This document shows positions 1 through 15,000 of a DNA stretch of 64,000 nucleotides, piece by piece. This stretch comes from Azospirillum canadense (lineage in GTDB: Bacteria; Pseudomonadota; Alphaproteobacteria; Azospirillales; Azospirillaceae). The stretch spans positions 589,001 through 653,000 of the forward strand of contig NZ_JAOQNG010000004.1 in the NCBI RefSeq assembly GCF_025961225.1, given 5' to 3'. Made by a program: the position numbers and the translations under genes. Position 1 is the first letter of the stretch. Each line of letters begins with the position of its first letter. The notes under the pieces are model-generated. The model did no database searches. It saw only the letters and a program-made list of their open reading frames with translations, and was not told the origin of the DNA.

Positions 1-1
1 G

Positions 2-3000
2 GTCTTTGCCGCCGGCGAAACCAGCAAGACCATCATCATCACCGTCAACGGCGACCTGCTGTTCGAGGGCGACGAGAGCTTCGACGTCGTGCTGTCCAGC
101 GCCGTCGGCGCCCGCATCGCCAGCGGTGGGGCGTCGGCCAGCGGCACCGTCCTGAACGACGATCCGGCGCCGCCCAGCGTCAGCATCACCACGCCCGCCG
201 TCGCCGCCTATGAGGGGCAGAGCGGCACCACGCCCTTCACCTTCACCGTCACCCGCGCCGGCGACTTGACGCGCGCCACCACGGTGGCCTGGTCGGTGGT
301 GGGCAGCGGCGGCGTCCCGGCGCTGGCCTCGGACTTCGAAAACGGCGTCTTCCCGTCCGGCACGGTGACCTTCGCGGTCGGCGCGGCCACCGCCACCATC
401 ACCGTGAACGTGGCCGGCGACACTACGGTGGAGACGAACGAGACCTTCACGGTCCAGCTGATCTCGGCGAGCAACGGCACGATCAACGGGTCCGGCGCCA
501 CGGCGATCGGCACCATCCGCAACGACGACGCGCCGCCGCCGCCGTCCGCGGAGCCGTCGCAGATCCTGTTCGTCGGCCAGAACCCGAACAGCGCCGTCAA
601 CGCCGGCACGATCCTGGAGGGCAGCGCCACCGGCGGACTGATCCTGGGCAACGACGGCGACAACACCACCCCGGTGATGCTGAGCTACAGCGCGGCCGGC
701 ACCTCCACAGCGCAGATCGTCTACACGGTGCTGAAGCTGGGTGCCAACGGCAGCGACTGGTACGGGTCGTTGCAGATCAAGGTGAACGGCAGCTGGCAGA
801 CGCTCAGCGCCTACGGCACCTTCACGCAGGCGGACCTCGACGCCGGCAACGTGCGCTTCGTCCCGTCGGACGGCGAAGGCTTCCTGTCGACCTTCCAGTT
901 CTCGGTCTCCACCGGCGCCGTCGATCCGGTGACCCGTGCCCCGGTCCGCACGGTCGGGACCTTCAGCGTCTTCACGACGCCGGTCAACGACGCGCCGACC
1001 GCCACCGGCTCCTCCGACCAGACGATCAAGGAGGGCGACACCTCCTACATCACCACGTCGATGCTGTCCTTCGCCGACCCCGACGACGCGGTGAACGAGT
1101 CCTACCTGGAGAACCCGACGCCGGGCGGCGTCTACGACAACAACTTCGCGCTCAACCACTCGGCGTCTAACCCGCTCCAGTTCCAGGTAACGGCCCTGCC
1201 GGCGCACGGCACGCTGCAGGTCTACAACGGCACCGCCTGGGTGGACGTGCAGATGGGCACGCTCTACAACGCGTCGCTGCTCACCGGCAGCGCGGGCACG
1301 ACCGGCCTGCGCTACATCCACAACGGTGGCGAGACGCGCGCCGACTCCTTCTCGGTAACGGCGGTCGACCGCTGGGGGCTGGCGAGCAGCCCGGCGACCG
1401 TCAGCTTCGTGCTGACCAACGTCAACGACGGGCCGCAGATCGCCGGGACCCCGGCGCAGGCCGATCCCACCATCGGCGTGGACGCGCCGAACGCCATCGG
1501 CGGCGCGCCGACCAACGACCCGATCACGGTCGAGGAGGGCAGCCGCGTCCAGATCACCGCGGCGATGCTGCAGGCCTACGATCCGGACAGCACCGCCGTG
1601 CAGGTGCAGTACCGCCTGACCACGGCGACCAGCTACGGCCAGCTGATGCGGTCGACCAACGGCACGACCTTCACCGTCATCGGCGTGGGTTCCAGCTTCA
1701 CGCAGCAGGACGTCGCCAACGGCTACATCTACTACGTCCATGGCGGCGGGGAGAGCTACCAGTCCAACGCCGCGACGACCTACGACGACCGCTTCGTCTT
1801 CACCCTGTCCGACGGCGACAAGGAGCAGACCGCGCGCGAAGCGTGGGTTTACATCACCCCGGTCAACCAGGCGCCGACCTTGACCAGCCCGGCGGCGGAT
1901 ATTCCGGTCATCAGCACGACCATCGGCAACAACCCGATCACCGGCTTCGTCGCCGCCGACCCGGACATCACCTCCTCCCCGGACTACCAGAGCACCGACC
2001 GCTCCAACCCGGTGGACGAGACCGACATCGTCACGGCGATCGTCCGCCTGCGCGACGCGGGCAACGCGCTGCTGACCGACTACACCGGCATCACCATCCA
2101 GCCGGGCGCCGGGGCAACGGTGACGCTGATCGATCCGGACGGGGCAGGCGCCGGCGCCGCGTACGACGGCAACGGGCGCGTGCTGGTGATGAAGGGCTCG
2201 CTGGCGCAGGTGAACGCGGCGCTCGCGGGGCTGCACATCGGCTTCGACACCGACCGGAACGCCTACTACACGGTCGAGGTGATCATCGACGACCGGGCAC
2301 GCGCCGACGACGGCACGCTGACCGGCGGCGCCAACGGCGGCCTGAAGAACGCGTCGGGCAGCGTCTCCGTCGCCAACACGGCGGTGCCCGGGACGAACCC
2401 GGACTTTACCAGCGGCGACTTCACGGGGCTGACCGCCAACGTCGCCATCGGCACCGTGCGCATCTTCGCGTCGTCCAGCAACGACCAGCCGACCATCGGC
2501 CTGCCCGGCGCCATCCAGCCGACCGAGGACGTGCGCATCCAGGTGATCGGCTCCGGCCGGACGGTGGACTTCGACGACATCGAGGCGCGGCTGACCAATT
2601 CCAACATCCAGGTCACGCTGTCCGCCGCCCACGGGACGGTGGACGTCGGAACGGCGGGTTCGGCCCAGACCACGGGGACCAACGTCACGATCACCGGCGA
2701 CGGAACCGCGACGGTGACGGTCACCGGCAAGATCGCGGACGTGAAGGCCTTCCTGAACGCCGGCGTCTGGTACCTTGGCGACAGCAACTACAACGGCGCC
2801 GATGCGCTGACGGTCACGGTCAGTGACCTCGGCACCTATGGCGCCGGTTCCGGTTCCAGCAACGTCGCGCAGGTGGCGCAGGGAACCATCGCCCTGACCG
2901 ACTTCGTCGACGTGAACGACGATCCCACGCTCAACATCGGGTCGGGCCAGATCGTCATCGACCGCAGCAGTGCTGTGACCATCACCGGATTCCCGGCGCT

Positions 3001-6000
3001 CTCCTCGGTGATCACCGACGTGGATGATCCGACCCAGACGGGTCAGGTCGTGCAGGTGATCGTCCGCCTGCTCGACGGCAGCGGCGTGCCGCTGGCGGAC
3101 ACGGCCGCCTATGGCGGAATCACCATCGGCTACACGACGTCCGGCTCGCTCACCGTCGTCGACCGCGGTGCCGGGGCCTTCGACGGCCAGGGCCGCCCGC
3201 TGATCCTGCGCGGGACCATCGCGGAGGTCGCGGCGGCACTGCGCAGCCTGACCCTGACCGTGGCGAACTCCAACGGCGCGCGCGACGACACGACGCTGAC
3301 GCTGCAGGTCATTGTGGACGACCGGACCAGCGACGCGAGCGGCACCGTCAGCGCCACCGCCAACGGCGGCGCCCTCAACCAGCAGCTGGATGGTCCGTCG
3401 GGCACGCCGTCCGCCATCGCTGCCATCGTGATCGACCCTTACGCGACCACTACCTCGGTGTTGAGCCTCGCGCCCGGCCTTGCCCTGAACACGGCGTACG
3501 CGGAACGCAGCGTCTACATCTCCGGCGTCAACGACCCGGTGGTGATCAGCGCCGGCAACGTGACGAAGACCGAAGGCGTCACGACCATCGTCCTGAACGC
3601 GACGGACGGGGCCTTCACGCTCACCGACGCCGACACCAACGGCGCCATCAACCTGACCGTCACCGTCACGACCACGGCCGGCACCTTCACCGCCGTCGGC
3701 GGTCCGGCGACGCTCACGTCGGCGCTCAACACCAACACCATCACGCTCACCGGCAGTCTTGCCAACATCCAGACCAGCCTGCGCGCCCTGACCATCACGC
3801 TGCCCGATCCGGACGGCGCCGGTGGCCCCGCGACCAGCGCGGATTGGAACGGGTCCTTCACCGTCACCGTCGCGGTGACGGACATGGGCAACACCGGCCA
3901 GCGACCGGGCGATCTGAGCGGCCTGGGCACCGACGCGACCAGCAACCCGGGCCAGGTGTCCTACACCGACGGCAGCTCGGCCAGCCTGACCACCACCCGC
4001 ACGATCACCGTCACCGTCTCCAACGTGAACGACGCGCCGATCCGCAGCGGCGCTGCGACGGTCACCACCTTGCCGAACACGCAGGAAGACACCGCCAGCC
4101 CCCCCGGCGCGACGGTCAGCACGCTGTTCGCGGGCAGCTTCAGCGACGCGGTGGACGCTGCCGGCGCGTCCGGCGCCAACCAGTTCTACGGCGTGGCCGT
4201 GGTCAGCAGTGGCACAGTGTCGGGCGGCGTCTGGCAGTACCGCCTGGACACCGACAACGACGGCACCCTAGACGGCTCCTGGATCACCATCGGCAGCCAG
4301 ACGACGTCGAGCGCCCTGATCCTCGACAAGTACGACGCCATCCGCTTCCTGCCCAACGCCAACTGGTTCGGCACCCCGACCGGATTGACGGTTCGCCTGA
4401 TCGACGATACCGGCACGCCCCCGACGGCCGGCTCCACCGTCAACATCGGAAGCGGCGGCGGATCGACGGCCTACAGCAACAGCAGCAACGCCGTCACCCT
4501 GAACACGTCGGTGGTCAAGGTCAACGACCGGCCGACGGCCAGCGACACCAACCTGCCGAACGTGGCCGAGGACACGGCCAGCCCGACCGGCAGCACGGTG
4601 AGCAGCCTCTTCACCGGCAAATACTCCGACGCCGCCGACGACCAAACCGCCGTGGGCGGCGGGAACGACTCGACCGCGTTGGCGGGCATCGCGATCGTCG
4701 GCAACACCACGCCGGCCACGCAGGGTGTCTGGCAGTACCGGTACGACGCCAACCAGGACGGCGATTACAACGACGGCGGTGTCGAGACCTGGACGACCAT
4801 CGCCGCGAACACCTACAGCGATGCTTCGGCGCTGATCCTGCCGGCCGCGGCGCAGCTGCGCTTTCTGCCCGGAACGGACTTCAACGGCACGGTGACGCCG
4901 CTGTCCGTCCGCGTTGCCGACGGGGAGGGGGCTGCGATCACCGCCGTGTCGGTCGGCGTCGACCTGACCGGCAGCCTGGGTGCGACGAGCCGCTGGTCGG
5001 GCGACGCCACGACCGCCATCGGCGTGACCGTCACGCCGGTGAACGACGCGCCCACCATCACGGCCGCCGCGCTGGGTTCCCCCATTTCGCTGGCGGAGGC
5101 GGCGGGCGTCGGCACCGGGTCGAGTTCGCAGCTGCTGGTGACCGTCAGCGCGGTCGACGACGCGGCCGACTTCCTGTATCTGGCGAGCGACAATTTCGGT
5201 GGCGGCGTCATCGGCGCCACCATGGCCACGTGGTACACGGGCGACACGCTGACCGTCGTCGACGGCACCTATTCGGGCAAGGCGGTCACCTATGCCTCCG
5301 GCCAGGTCAAGGTCGACGGCACGGTTGTCGGCACGGTGGCGGGCGGCAGCGGCAGCACGGCGCTGAGCATCACGCTCAACAGCAGCGCCGACGCGGCGGC
5401 CGTGCAGGCGGTGATCCAGGCGATCGCCTACCGCACCACCAGCGATAACCCGACCGCGAACGGAACGCACAACAGCCGGACGGTGAACTTCACCTTCAGC
5501 GACGGCGCCAACAACAACCAGTCCGGCGGTTCGGCACTGTCCACCAACCCGTCGCCCTTCGTGTCGGCGACCATCCAGTTCACCCCGGTGAACGACCCGC
5601 CGGTGGTGGACCTGAACGGCGCGAGTGCCGGATCCGACAACACGGTCACCTTCACCGACCCGGCCAACGGGACCCCGGCTGCGGTGAACATCGCGGCCTC
5701 GGCGACGCTGAGCGACCCGGACAACAGCAACCTGTCCAGCATGCACCTGGTGGTCGGCGGCCTCCAGGACGGGGCCTTCGAGACGCTGACCATCGGCGGC
5801 GTGTCCTTCACGCTGAACCAGGACTACTCCAACGTCACTGCCGGCGCGTTCAAGGTCAGCTACGTCGCGTCGACGGGAACCTTCACCATCCTGCCGGGCA
5901 GCGGCAACATGGCGACGGTCGCCGCCTTCCAGACGCTTCTGCGGGGGATCACCTACCTCAACACCGACGACGATCCCACGGGCACCAGCCGGACCGTGGA

Positions 6001-9000
6001 CGTCTATGTCACGGACGCCAACGACGATGACGCCAGCGCGACCGGCCTCGACAGCAACACGCCGCGCACCACGATCACCATCGTGGCGAACAACGACCAG
6101 CCGCGGATCACGGGGCTGAGCACGACGGCGACGTTCGGCGAGGACGCGATCAAGGCGGCGGCGCGGCTGGACGCGGACGGTGTGATCACCCTGGTGGACG
6201 CCGACAGCACGGCCTACAACAACGGCACGCTGACCGTCACCGGCATGGTTTCGGGCGAGGACCACGTCTCCATTCCCGCGGCGGCGAGCGCGCCGGCGAA
6301 CCCGGCCACCAACCAGATCTGGCGCGACAGCTCGGGCGCCGGCACCGGCGTCTACGCCTACGACGGTGCGGCCTGGGTGCAGATCGGCACGGTCTCCACC
6401 GACACCTCCACCACCTTCACCATCACGCTGAACGCCAACGCCACCAAGGCGCGGGTCGAGGCGCTGATCGGGGCGCTGACCTACCGCAACGGCTCCGACG
6501 CGCCGACCTTGTCGCGCACGCTGAGCGTCACGCTGACCGAGGCCGGCGGGGCGGGCACCACGCAGGCGGCGACCATCGCCGTCACGGTGAACCCGGAGAA
6601 CGACGCGCCGCGCGTCACCGCCAGCAACGTCACGGTGGGCGAGGGTGCGGCGACGCTGGTCCTGGACGCGACCAACGCCAACATCACCGTGGCCGAGGTC
6701 GACGGCGTGACCAGCCAGGCGATCAAGGCGACGGTGACGTTGAGCACCGGCACCTTCAGCGCGGTGGGCGGCAGCGGCGGCACGGTGGCGGGCACCGGGA
6801 CCAGCACGCTGACCTTCACCGGCATCACGCTGGCGCAGTTGAACGCGCGGCTGAAGGCGCTGACCATCGCCTACCCGGTGGTGGGCGGGGCGACGGCGGC
6901 GGACTGGAACGGCGCGATCACCGTGACGGTGGTGGTGGAGGACCTGGGCAACCTGGGCGGCCGCCCGGCGACGCTGGAGGGCGACGGCAACGACGCGACC
7001 ACGGGCAACGGCGACTACGAGTATGTCGACACCTCGGGCGGCTCGACCGACGCCAAGCTGAAGACGACGCGCAGCTTCGTGGTGACGGTGACGCCGGTGA
7101 ACGACGCGCCGGCGGCGGCGATCACCGGGACCTACACGGTGAACGAGGACAGCACGCTGGCGCTGGGCAGCACGCTGGCGGTGAGCGACGCGCTGGACGT
7201 GCCGTTCGGCAGCGTGGCGAACGCGACGATCACGGTGACGGTGGGGGTGGCGCACGGCACGCTGACGCTGGGCAGCGACACCAGCACGCTGACCAGCGGC
7301 AACGGTGCGGCGACGCTGACGCTGAGCGGGACGATCACGGCCATCAACACGGCGCTGCAGAACCTGACCTACGCCCCGACCCACGACTACAGCGGGTCCG
7401 ACACGCTGACGCTGACAGTCAACGACGGCGGGAACGGCGGTACCGGTGTGCTGAGCGGCACGGCGACCAAGACGATCACCGTCAATCCGGTTTCCGACAC
7501 GCCCGACCTGACCATCAACGGTACGCTCAATCCGTCCTCCGCCATCACCGTGACGGGGAACGAGGACAGCGACATTTCCATCGCCACGGTGATCGGCGAG
7601 ACCGACACGCTGGGCGTGGACGAGACCATCAGCTTCAAGCTGGACGGCATCCCGGCCGGCTGGGTGGTGAAGGACAACGGCACGCCGCTGACCCTGGTCG
7701 CCAACGGCGACGGCACCTTCAACACGGGCGTGCTGACCGGCGACAAGCTGGCAACCCTGACCATCCGGCCGCCGCAGGACTGGAACGCGCAGCAGCCGGG
7801 CAAGACCGCACCGACGCTGACCATCACCGCCTACAGCTCCGACCAGGGGGCCACGGCGGCGACGCGCACCGGCGTGATCATCCTGAACGTCGCCCCGGTC
7901 AGCGACGACACGGTGCCGACCAACGACACCAACAGCCTGACCGAGGACACGGCCAGCGTCTCCAAGACCGCGGCCACCGGCGTGCTGTCCAACGACAGCG
8001 ACGTGGACCTGGAACAGACGCTGAGCGTTCAGGGCGTGGCCACCGGCAACACCGGTACGGCGCTGACCAACGGCACCGGCGTCGGCAGCGCGGTCACCGG
8101 GACCTGGGGGCAACTGACGCTGAACGCGGACGGCTCCTACACCTATCAACTCGACACCGCGTCGGTGCAGTTCCTGCGCGACGGGCAGACGCGCACCGAC
8201 GTCTTCACCTACACGGTGAACGACACCGGCAAGCTCGGCGCGGCGAAGACGGCGACGCTGACCATCACCATCAACGGCCTGAACGACGCGCCGGTGGTGG
8301 ACCTGAATGGCGCGGTCGCCGGAACCGGCACCACCCTGACCTACACGGAGGTGGACGGCACCGACAGCAGCACAGGCAGCGCGCTCTGGCCGTCGGCGAC
8401 CCTGTCCGACCCGGACAGCGGCAAACTCGCCAGCCTGACCATCACCGCCGGCAACATCCTGGACGGCAACGCCGAGATCCTGCGCATCGGCGGCACCGAC
8501 TTCGCGCTCGCCACCAGCACGGGCAGCCCGGTCACTGTTACGGCCGGCGCCACCAGCTTCCAGGTCAGCGTGGTCGCCAGCGGCACCGGTGCCACCATCA
8601 CCATCACGCCCGCCAGCGGCGGCGCCATGGCTCTGGCCGACACGGCGACCCTGCTATCCGGCATCACCTACCGCGACACGTCCGACAAGCCGAACACCGG
8701 CAGCACCCGCGGCTTCGCCGTGCAGGTGACGGACGCCGGCAGCAACGACGACGGCACGCCGGTCGGCACCGGCCTCGCCAGCAACACGGCGACGGCCACG
8801 GTGACGGTGGTGACGACCAACGAGGCGCCGGTGGTCGACCTGAACGGCGCCGCCGCCGGGTCCGACAACGCGGTCACCTACACTGAGGTCGCCAACGGTA
8901 CGGAGCCGGAGCTGGCCATCGCCGCCGCGGCCACCCTGGCCGACGTGGACAACGCCAACCTGACGCGGATGGTGCTGACCGTCGGCTCCGTCGCCGACGG

Positions 9001-12000
9001 CGCACACGAGTTCCTGACCATCGGCGGCACGCGCTTCGCCATCGGCACGGATGTCACCGCGCAGATCGTGGACGCCGGGGCGCTCGGCCGCTTCAGCGTG
9101 ACCATCGCGACGGCCGGCAGCGACCGTCAGGTGGACATCCGCGCGCTCGGCGCCGGCTCGACCGCCACGGTGGACACGAAGGCGGACTTTGCCAGCCTGC
9201 TGCAGGGCATCACCTACAGCAACACCAGCGACAACCCGTCGGGCACGCGCACGGTCAAGGTGCAGGTGACCGACGCCGGCACGGACGACGCCATCGCGGC
9301 GGACGACGAGCGGGTGAGCAACCTGCCGACCACCACCATCTCCTTCGTCGCGGTCAACGACCAGCCGCGTTTCTCCGGCAGCTACCAGGACCTGACGGCA
9401 CGGGAGAACGCGGTGAACGTGACCGGCGGCGCGCCGGTGGCGCTGATCGGCAACCCGGCGGCGGTGACGCTGAACGACGCCGACAGCCCGAACTACGTCG
9501 GCGGCTCCATCACCGTCTCCGGCCTCGCGGCCGACGACGTGCTGTCGCTGCCCACGACGGTGACGGCGACGGATGGCGCCGTGCGGCTGAGCGGCGGCAC
9601 GACCGTCCAGGTCTACGCCAACGGCGACTGGCGCAGCGTCGGCACCCTGTCGGGCGGCAACGGGGCCACGTTGACCATCGCCATCAACGGCGCTGACGCG
9701 GCCACCTACGGCACCGTCGCCAATGTCGAGCGCGTGATCGAGGCGCTGACCTACCAGAACAGCAGCGACCGCCCAACGCCGGGCCCGCGCACCCTGACCA
9801 TCTCCGTCAACGACGGCGGCGCCGGGATCGCCGGCACGACGACGCTGGCCCTGACCGTGGTGCCGGAGAACGACCGGCCGGTCATCAGCAGCTTCGGCGC
9901 CAGCGGCCCAACCTTCACGGAGGATGGCGCGGCCGTCGTGCTGGACGCCGACGCCACGCTGCTGGACGCCGACATCGGCGACGCGAGCGGCGGGCCGAAC
10001 GACTACCGCGGCGTGACCCTGACGTTCCAGCGCAGCGGCGGCACGCCGAACGCCGACGACCGCTTCGGCTTCAGCGGCAGCGCCGCCACCACCAACTCCA
10101 TCTACGCCGTGGGGACGGAGCTGCGGCTCGCCAACGGCACGGCGGATCCGTCGGACGACCTGGTCATCGGCAGCATCGACACGACGACCGCTGGCCGTCT
10201 GCGCATCACGCTGGGCGGCACGGCGGCGGTGACGCAGGATGTCGCCAGCCGGGTCGTCCAGGCGGTCACCTACACGAACCTCAGCGAGAATGTGGACGGC
10301 GTGTCGGCCGGACCGGTGTCCATAGACCTGACGGTGGACGACCGCAACGGCGCGGCGCAGGTGAACCAGGGCGACGGCAGCGCGCTTGCGGCGACCGCCA
10401 CCACCTCCGTCACCATCGTCCCGGTCAACGAGCCGATTCGCACGGGCACCGCCCCGATCCTGACCCGGCTCGCCTACGCCGAGAACGCGGCCCCGCAGCG
10501 GCTGTTCAACGACGCGGCGGTGACCATCACCGACAACGACAACTCCACTTTCAACGGAGGCGTAGTCACCGCAAGCTTCACCAGCGGCGGGCAGGCGTCC
10601 GACCGGCTGGTCGTGGTCGGCAGCGGCGACGCGGCGTCCAACTGGATCAGTGTGTCCGGCGCCAACGTGCTGTGGGACGCCGACGGGGCGGGCGCCGGAG
10701 CGCCGGTCGTCATCGGCACGCTTTCGGGCGGCACCGACGCGGCCACGCCGCTGACCGTCGCGCTGAACGGCAACGCCGTACCGGCGGCGGTGCAGGCGCT
10801 GATCCGCCAGATCGCCTTCGTCAACGGCAGCGACGACCCGGTCGGCGGGGCCGCGGCCATCCGCACCGTCTCGGTGGACGTGCGCAACGGCGCCGTCGGG
10901 GCGGCCACCACCCAGACCGCGACCGGCCTGTTCACCAACACCGTCCTGGTCACGCCGGAGAACGACGCCCCGGTGATTGATCGCGCCGATGGCAGCACCA
11001 TCCTCGGCACCACCATCACGGAGTGGAACGGCACCGGCACCTACTCCAACGGCGGCGACACGGTCTCCTCGCTGGTCGCCCTGCTGGGCGCCGATGCCCA
11101 CGACGCGGACAACCGCGCGGGCGGCGTCGGCACGCCGACCGACGGGCTGGGCCTCGCCGTCACGGGCGTGCTCAACACAGACGGGCGGTGGCAGTATTCG
11201 ACGGACGGCACGAGCTGGACCGACATCCCGGCCGGCACCTCGGCCACCGCGGCGCTTCTGCTGAACCCGACCGACCGCGTCCGCTTCGTGCCGACCGCCC
11301 TGTTCAACGGCGACGCCGGGGCGCGGCTGACGCTGAAGCTGTGGGACCGCACGAGCACCGACACGGACACCACCGCCGACGACGCGAACACCACCGACGG
11401 CGACCGCAACAAGGGCGACAACGACCAGTTCAGCGACCGCACCGTGGTGCTGACCGCCCGTGTCAGCGCGGTCAACGACGCGCCGGTCAACACGGTGCCC
11501 ACCACGCTGACCGGCATTCGGGAAGACACGGCCTTCACCTTCAGCGGGTCGAACGCCTTCTCCATCGCCGACGTCGACGTGAACGAGAATCCGGACGTCG
11601 CCAACCGCACGCTGACCATCACCCTGACCGCGCAGCACGGCGTGCTGACGCTGGGTGACGCGACCAGCCGGGCCGGGGTGACCTTCACCAGCGGCGACGG
11701 CGTCACCGACGCCACAGTGACGGCGACCGGCACGCTCGCCAACCTGCAAGCGCTGCTGGCGTCCGTCACCTACAAAGGCGACGCAAACTTCAACGGCACC
11801 GACAGCATCACCATCACCACCAACGACCGTGGCAACTACGGCAGCGGTGGTGCCTTGCAGGACGTGGACACCGTCACCTTTACGGTGCAGGCGGTGAACG
11901 ACGCCCCGACGGCGACCTCGACCGCCGCCGTCACGCTGGCTCCGGTGGCGGAGGACATCGACGGCACGGCCAACACCGGCTCCACAGTGGGCAACCTGTT

Positions 12001-15000
12001 CGCCACCCGCCTGACGGACGCGCCCGATGCCGTGACGAACGGCAGCAGCGCCAACAGCTTCGCCGGCATCGCCATCGTGTCTGGGATCGCCGACACGGCC
12101 AAGGGGCAGTGGCAGTACCAGATCGGCGGCACCGGCACCTGGATCGATGTCGGCGACCGGACGCCCGCCACCGCGCTGCTGCTCGGGTCCGGGGACCGGC
12201 TGCGCTTCCAGCCGGCCGGCGATTTCAACGGCCCGGCGCCGCAGCTCGGGATCCGCCTTGTCGAGGACGGTGGTGCTGCGCTCAGCGGCGGCACGGTCGT
12301 GGACCTCAGCGGCGCCACGGCGACGGGCGCCGAGAGCCACATCGCCGACGCGGCCAACCAGCTGACGTTGGCGACCAGCGTCACGGCGGTGAACGACCGC
12401 CCGGTGGTCACCGGCAGCGGCCCCGTCGCCATCGCGGTGACGGAGGACACGACCCCGACCGGCGCCACCTTCACCAGCCTGCTGGCCGGCCGCTACACCG
12501 ACGCCACCGACGACCAGACCGCCAAGGGTGGCTCCGCCGACGCGACTGCGCTCAGCTTCGTCGCCATCGTCGGCAACGCGTCGGTGGCCGGGCAGGGCAC
12601 GTGGCAGTATCTCGCCAACGGCACGACCTGGACCAACATCCCCACCACTGGCCTGTCCGCCGCGTCGGCGCTGGTGCTCGACGCCACCACGCAGGTGCGC
12701 TTCGTCCCGGCCACCGATTTCCACGGCGCGCCGGGCGTGCTGACCCTGCGGCTGGCCGACGGCTCCGCCAACCCGGTTACGGCCAGCGGTTCCGTCACGG
12801 ACCTGAAGGACCTTTCGGTGGACGGCGGCACCGGCCTGACCGGCCGCTGGTCGCTGGGCAGCGTCGACCTGCAACCCACCGTCGGCAACGTCAACGACGC
12901 ACCGACCGCCAGCGGCACGGCCATCCTGCCGGCCATCGCCGAGGATACGCCGGTCGCTGGGATCCTCGGCGCCACGGTGGCGAGCCTGTTCGGCCCGCTC
13001 TACGGTGACGCGGCGGACGACCGCACGGGCGTCACCGGCGGTGCCGACGCCAGCACCCACACGTTGGCCGGCGTCGCCATCGTCGGCAACGCCGCGACGG
13101 CGGCCCAGGGCCAGTGGTGGTATTCGACCGACGGCACGACTTGGACTCAGCTGCCCGCCAACCTGTCGGACAGCAATGCGCTGGTCCTGCCGACCACCGC
13201 CAGCCTGCGCTTTGTGCCGGCGGCGGACTGGAACGGCACGCCGGGCGGCCTGACGGTGCGCCTGTCCGACACCACGGTGAACGCCGCCGCCAGCGGCCAG
13301 ACCCTGGCCATCGGCGGCACCAACCAATGGTCCGCGGCCACGGTCACGCTCGGCACCTCCGTCACCGCGGTGGAGGACGCCATCGAGGCGGCGAACGACA
13401 GCAACGGCATCCTGGAGGACGGGGCGGCCCCGGCCACCGGCAACGTGCTCGCCAACGATTTCGACCGCGACTCGCTGGGCACCATCGCGCCGCAGACGCT
13501 CTACGTCACGGCGATCCAGGGCACCGGCGCGACGGCCAGCCCCATCGACACGAGCGCCAACAACAGCGTCACGGTCAATGGCCGCTACGGCACGCTGACC
13601 ATCAAGCGCGACGGCAGCTACAGCTACACGTTGGACAGCAGCCTCGACGTCATCCAGCAGCTCCGCCAGGGGCAGACGCTGAACGACGAGGTCTTCACCT
13701 ACACGGTGGACGACGTGCTGGCCGCCGATGGCAGCAACGTCGGCAGCGCCGCAGTCAGCCGCAATCTCACCATCACCATCACCGGCGTGAACGACGTGCC
13801 GGTGGCGAAGCCCGACACCGGCGTGATCCAGGAGGACGCCACCACCGCGGCAACCGGGACCGTGCTGGCGAACGACGTGGAGATCGACGTGGGCGATCCG
13901 GGCACCGTCACGGCAGTCGGCTTCGGCGCCACGGCGGGCACGGTCGGCACCGTGCTTGCCGGCGGCTACGGTTCTCTGACGCTGAAGGCGGACGGTACCT
14001 GGTCCTACGCCATCGACAACGGCTCGGCTGCCGTACAGGCCCTGGCGGCTGGCGAGACGCTGACGGAGACCTTCACCTACACAGTCACCGACACCGCGGG
14101 CGCCACCAGCAGCTCCACCCTGACCATCACGATCACCGGCACCAACGACGTGCCCGTGATCGGCACCACCGGCACGAGTGGTGCTGTGGTGGAGGACGCG
14201 AGCAGCCCGACGCTGACCAGCGGCGGCACCATCGGCTTTACCGACCTCGACCTGACCAACACGCACACGGTGGCGGTCGGCGCGGCGACGGTCAGCACCT
14301 CGACGGGCATCCCCAGCGGCTTCGTGCCGACCGGCGGCTTCGGTACGCTGACCGCCAGCGTCGTGGAGGACGCCACCGACGCCTCCAACGCCGGCCAGAT
14401 CACCTGGAGCTTCGCGGTCGACAACGCCGCGGTGCAAAGCCTTGCGGCCGGTGAGGTGGTGACACAGGTCTACACGCTGACCCTGAAGGACAGCAGCGGC
14501 GCCACGGTGACCCGCGACGTGACGGTGACCATCACAGGCACCAACGACGCGCCGGTGATCGGGGCGGGCAAGACCGTCGGTGCGGTGGTGGAGGACGCCA
14601 GCACCCCGACGCTGACCGACAGCGGGACCATCGCCTTCACCGACGTGGACCTCTCCAATGCGCACACCATCACCGTGGGCGCCGCTACGGTCAGCACCTC
14701 GGCCGGTGTGCCGATGGGCTTCGTGCCGGCCAGTGGCTTCGGCACGCTGACAGCCAGCGTCGTAGAGGACGCCACGGATCTGAGCAGCGCGGGGCAGATC
14801 AGCTGGGCCTTCGCCGTCGACAACGCGGCCGTCCAAGGTTTGGCGGCCGGGGAGACCGTGACCCAGATCTACACGCTGACCCTGAAGGACTCGAGCGGCG
14901 CCACGGTCACCCGCGACGTCACCATCACGATCACCGGCACTAACGATACACCGGTGATCGGCACCACCGGCACCACCGGCACCACCGGCGCGGTCGTTGA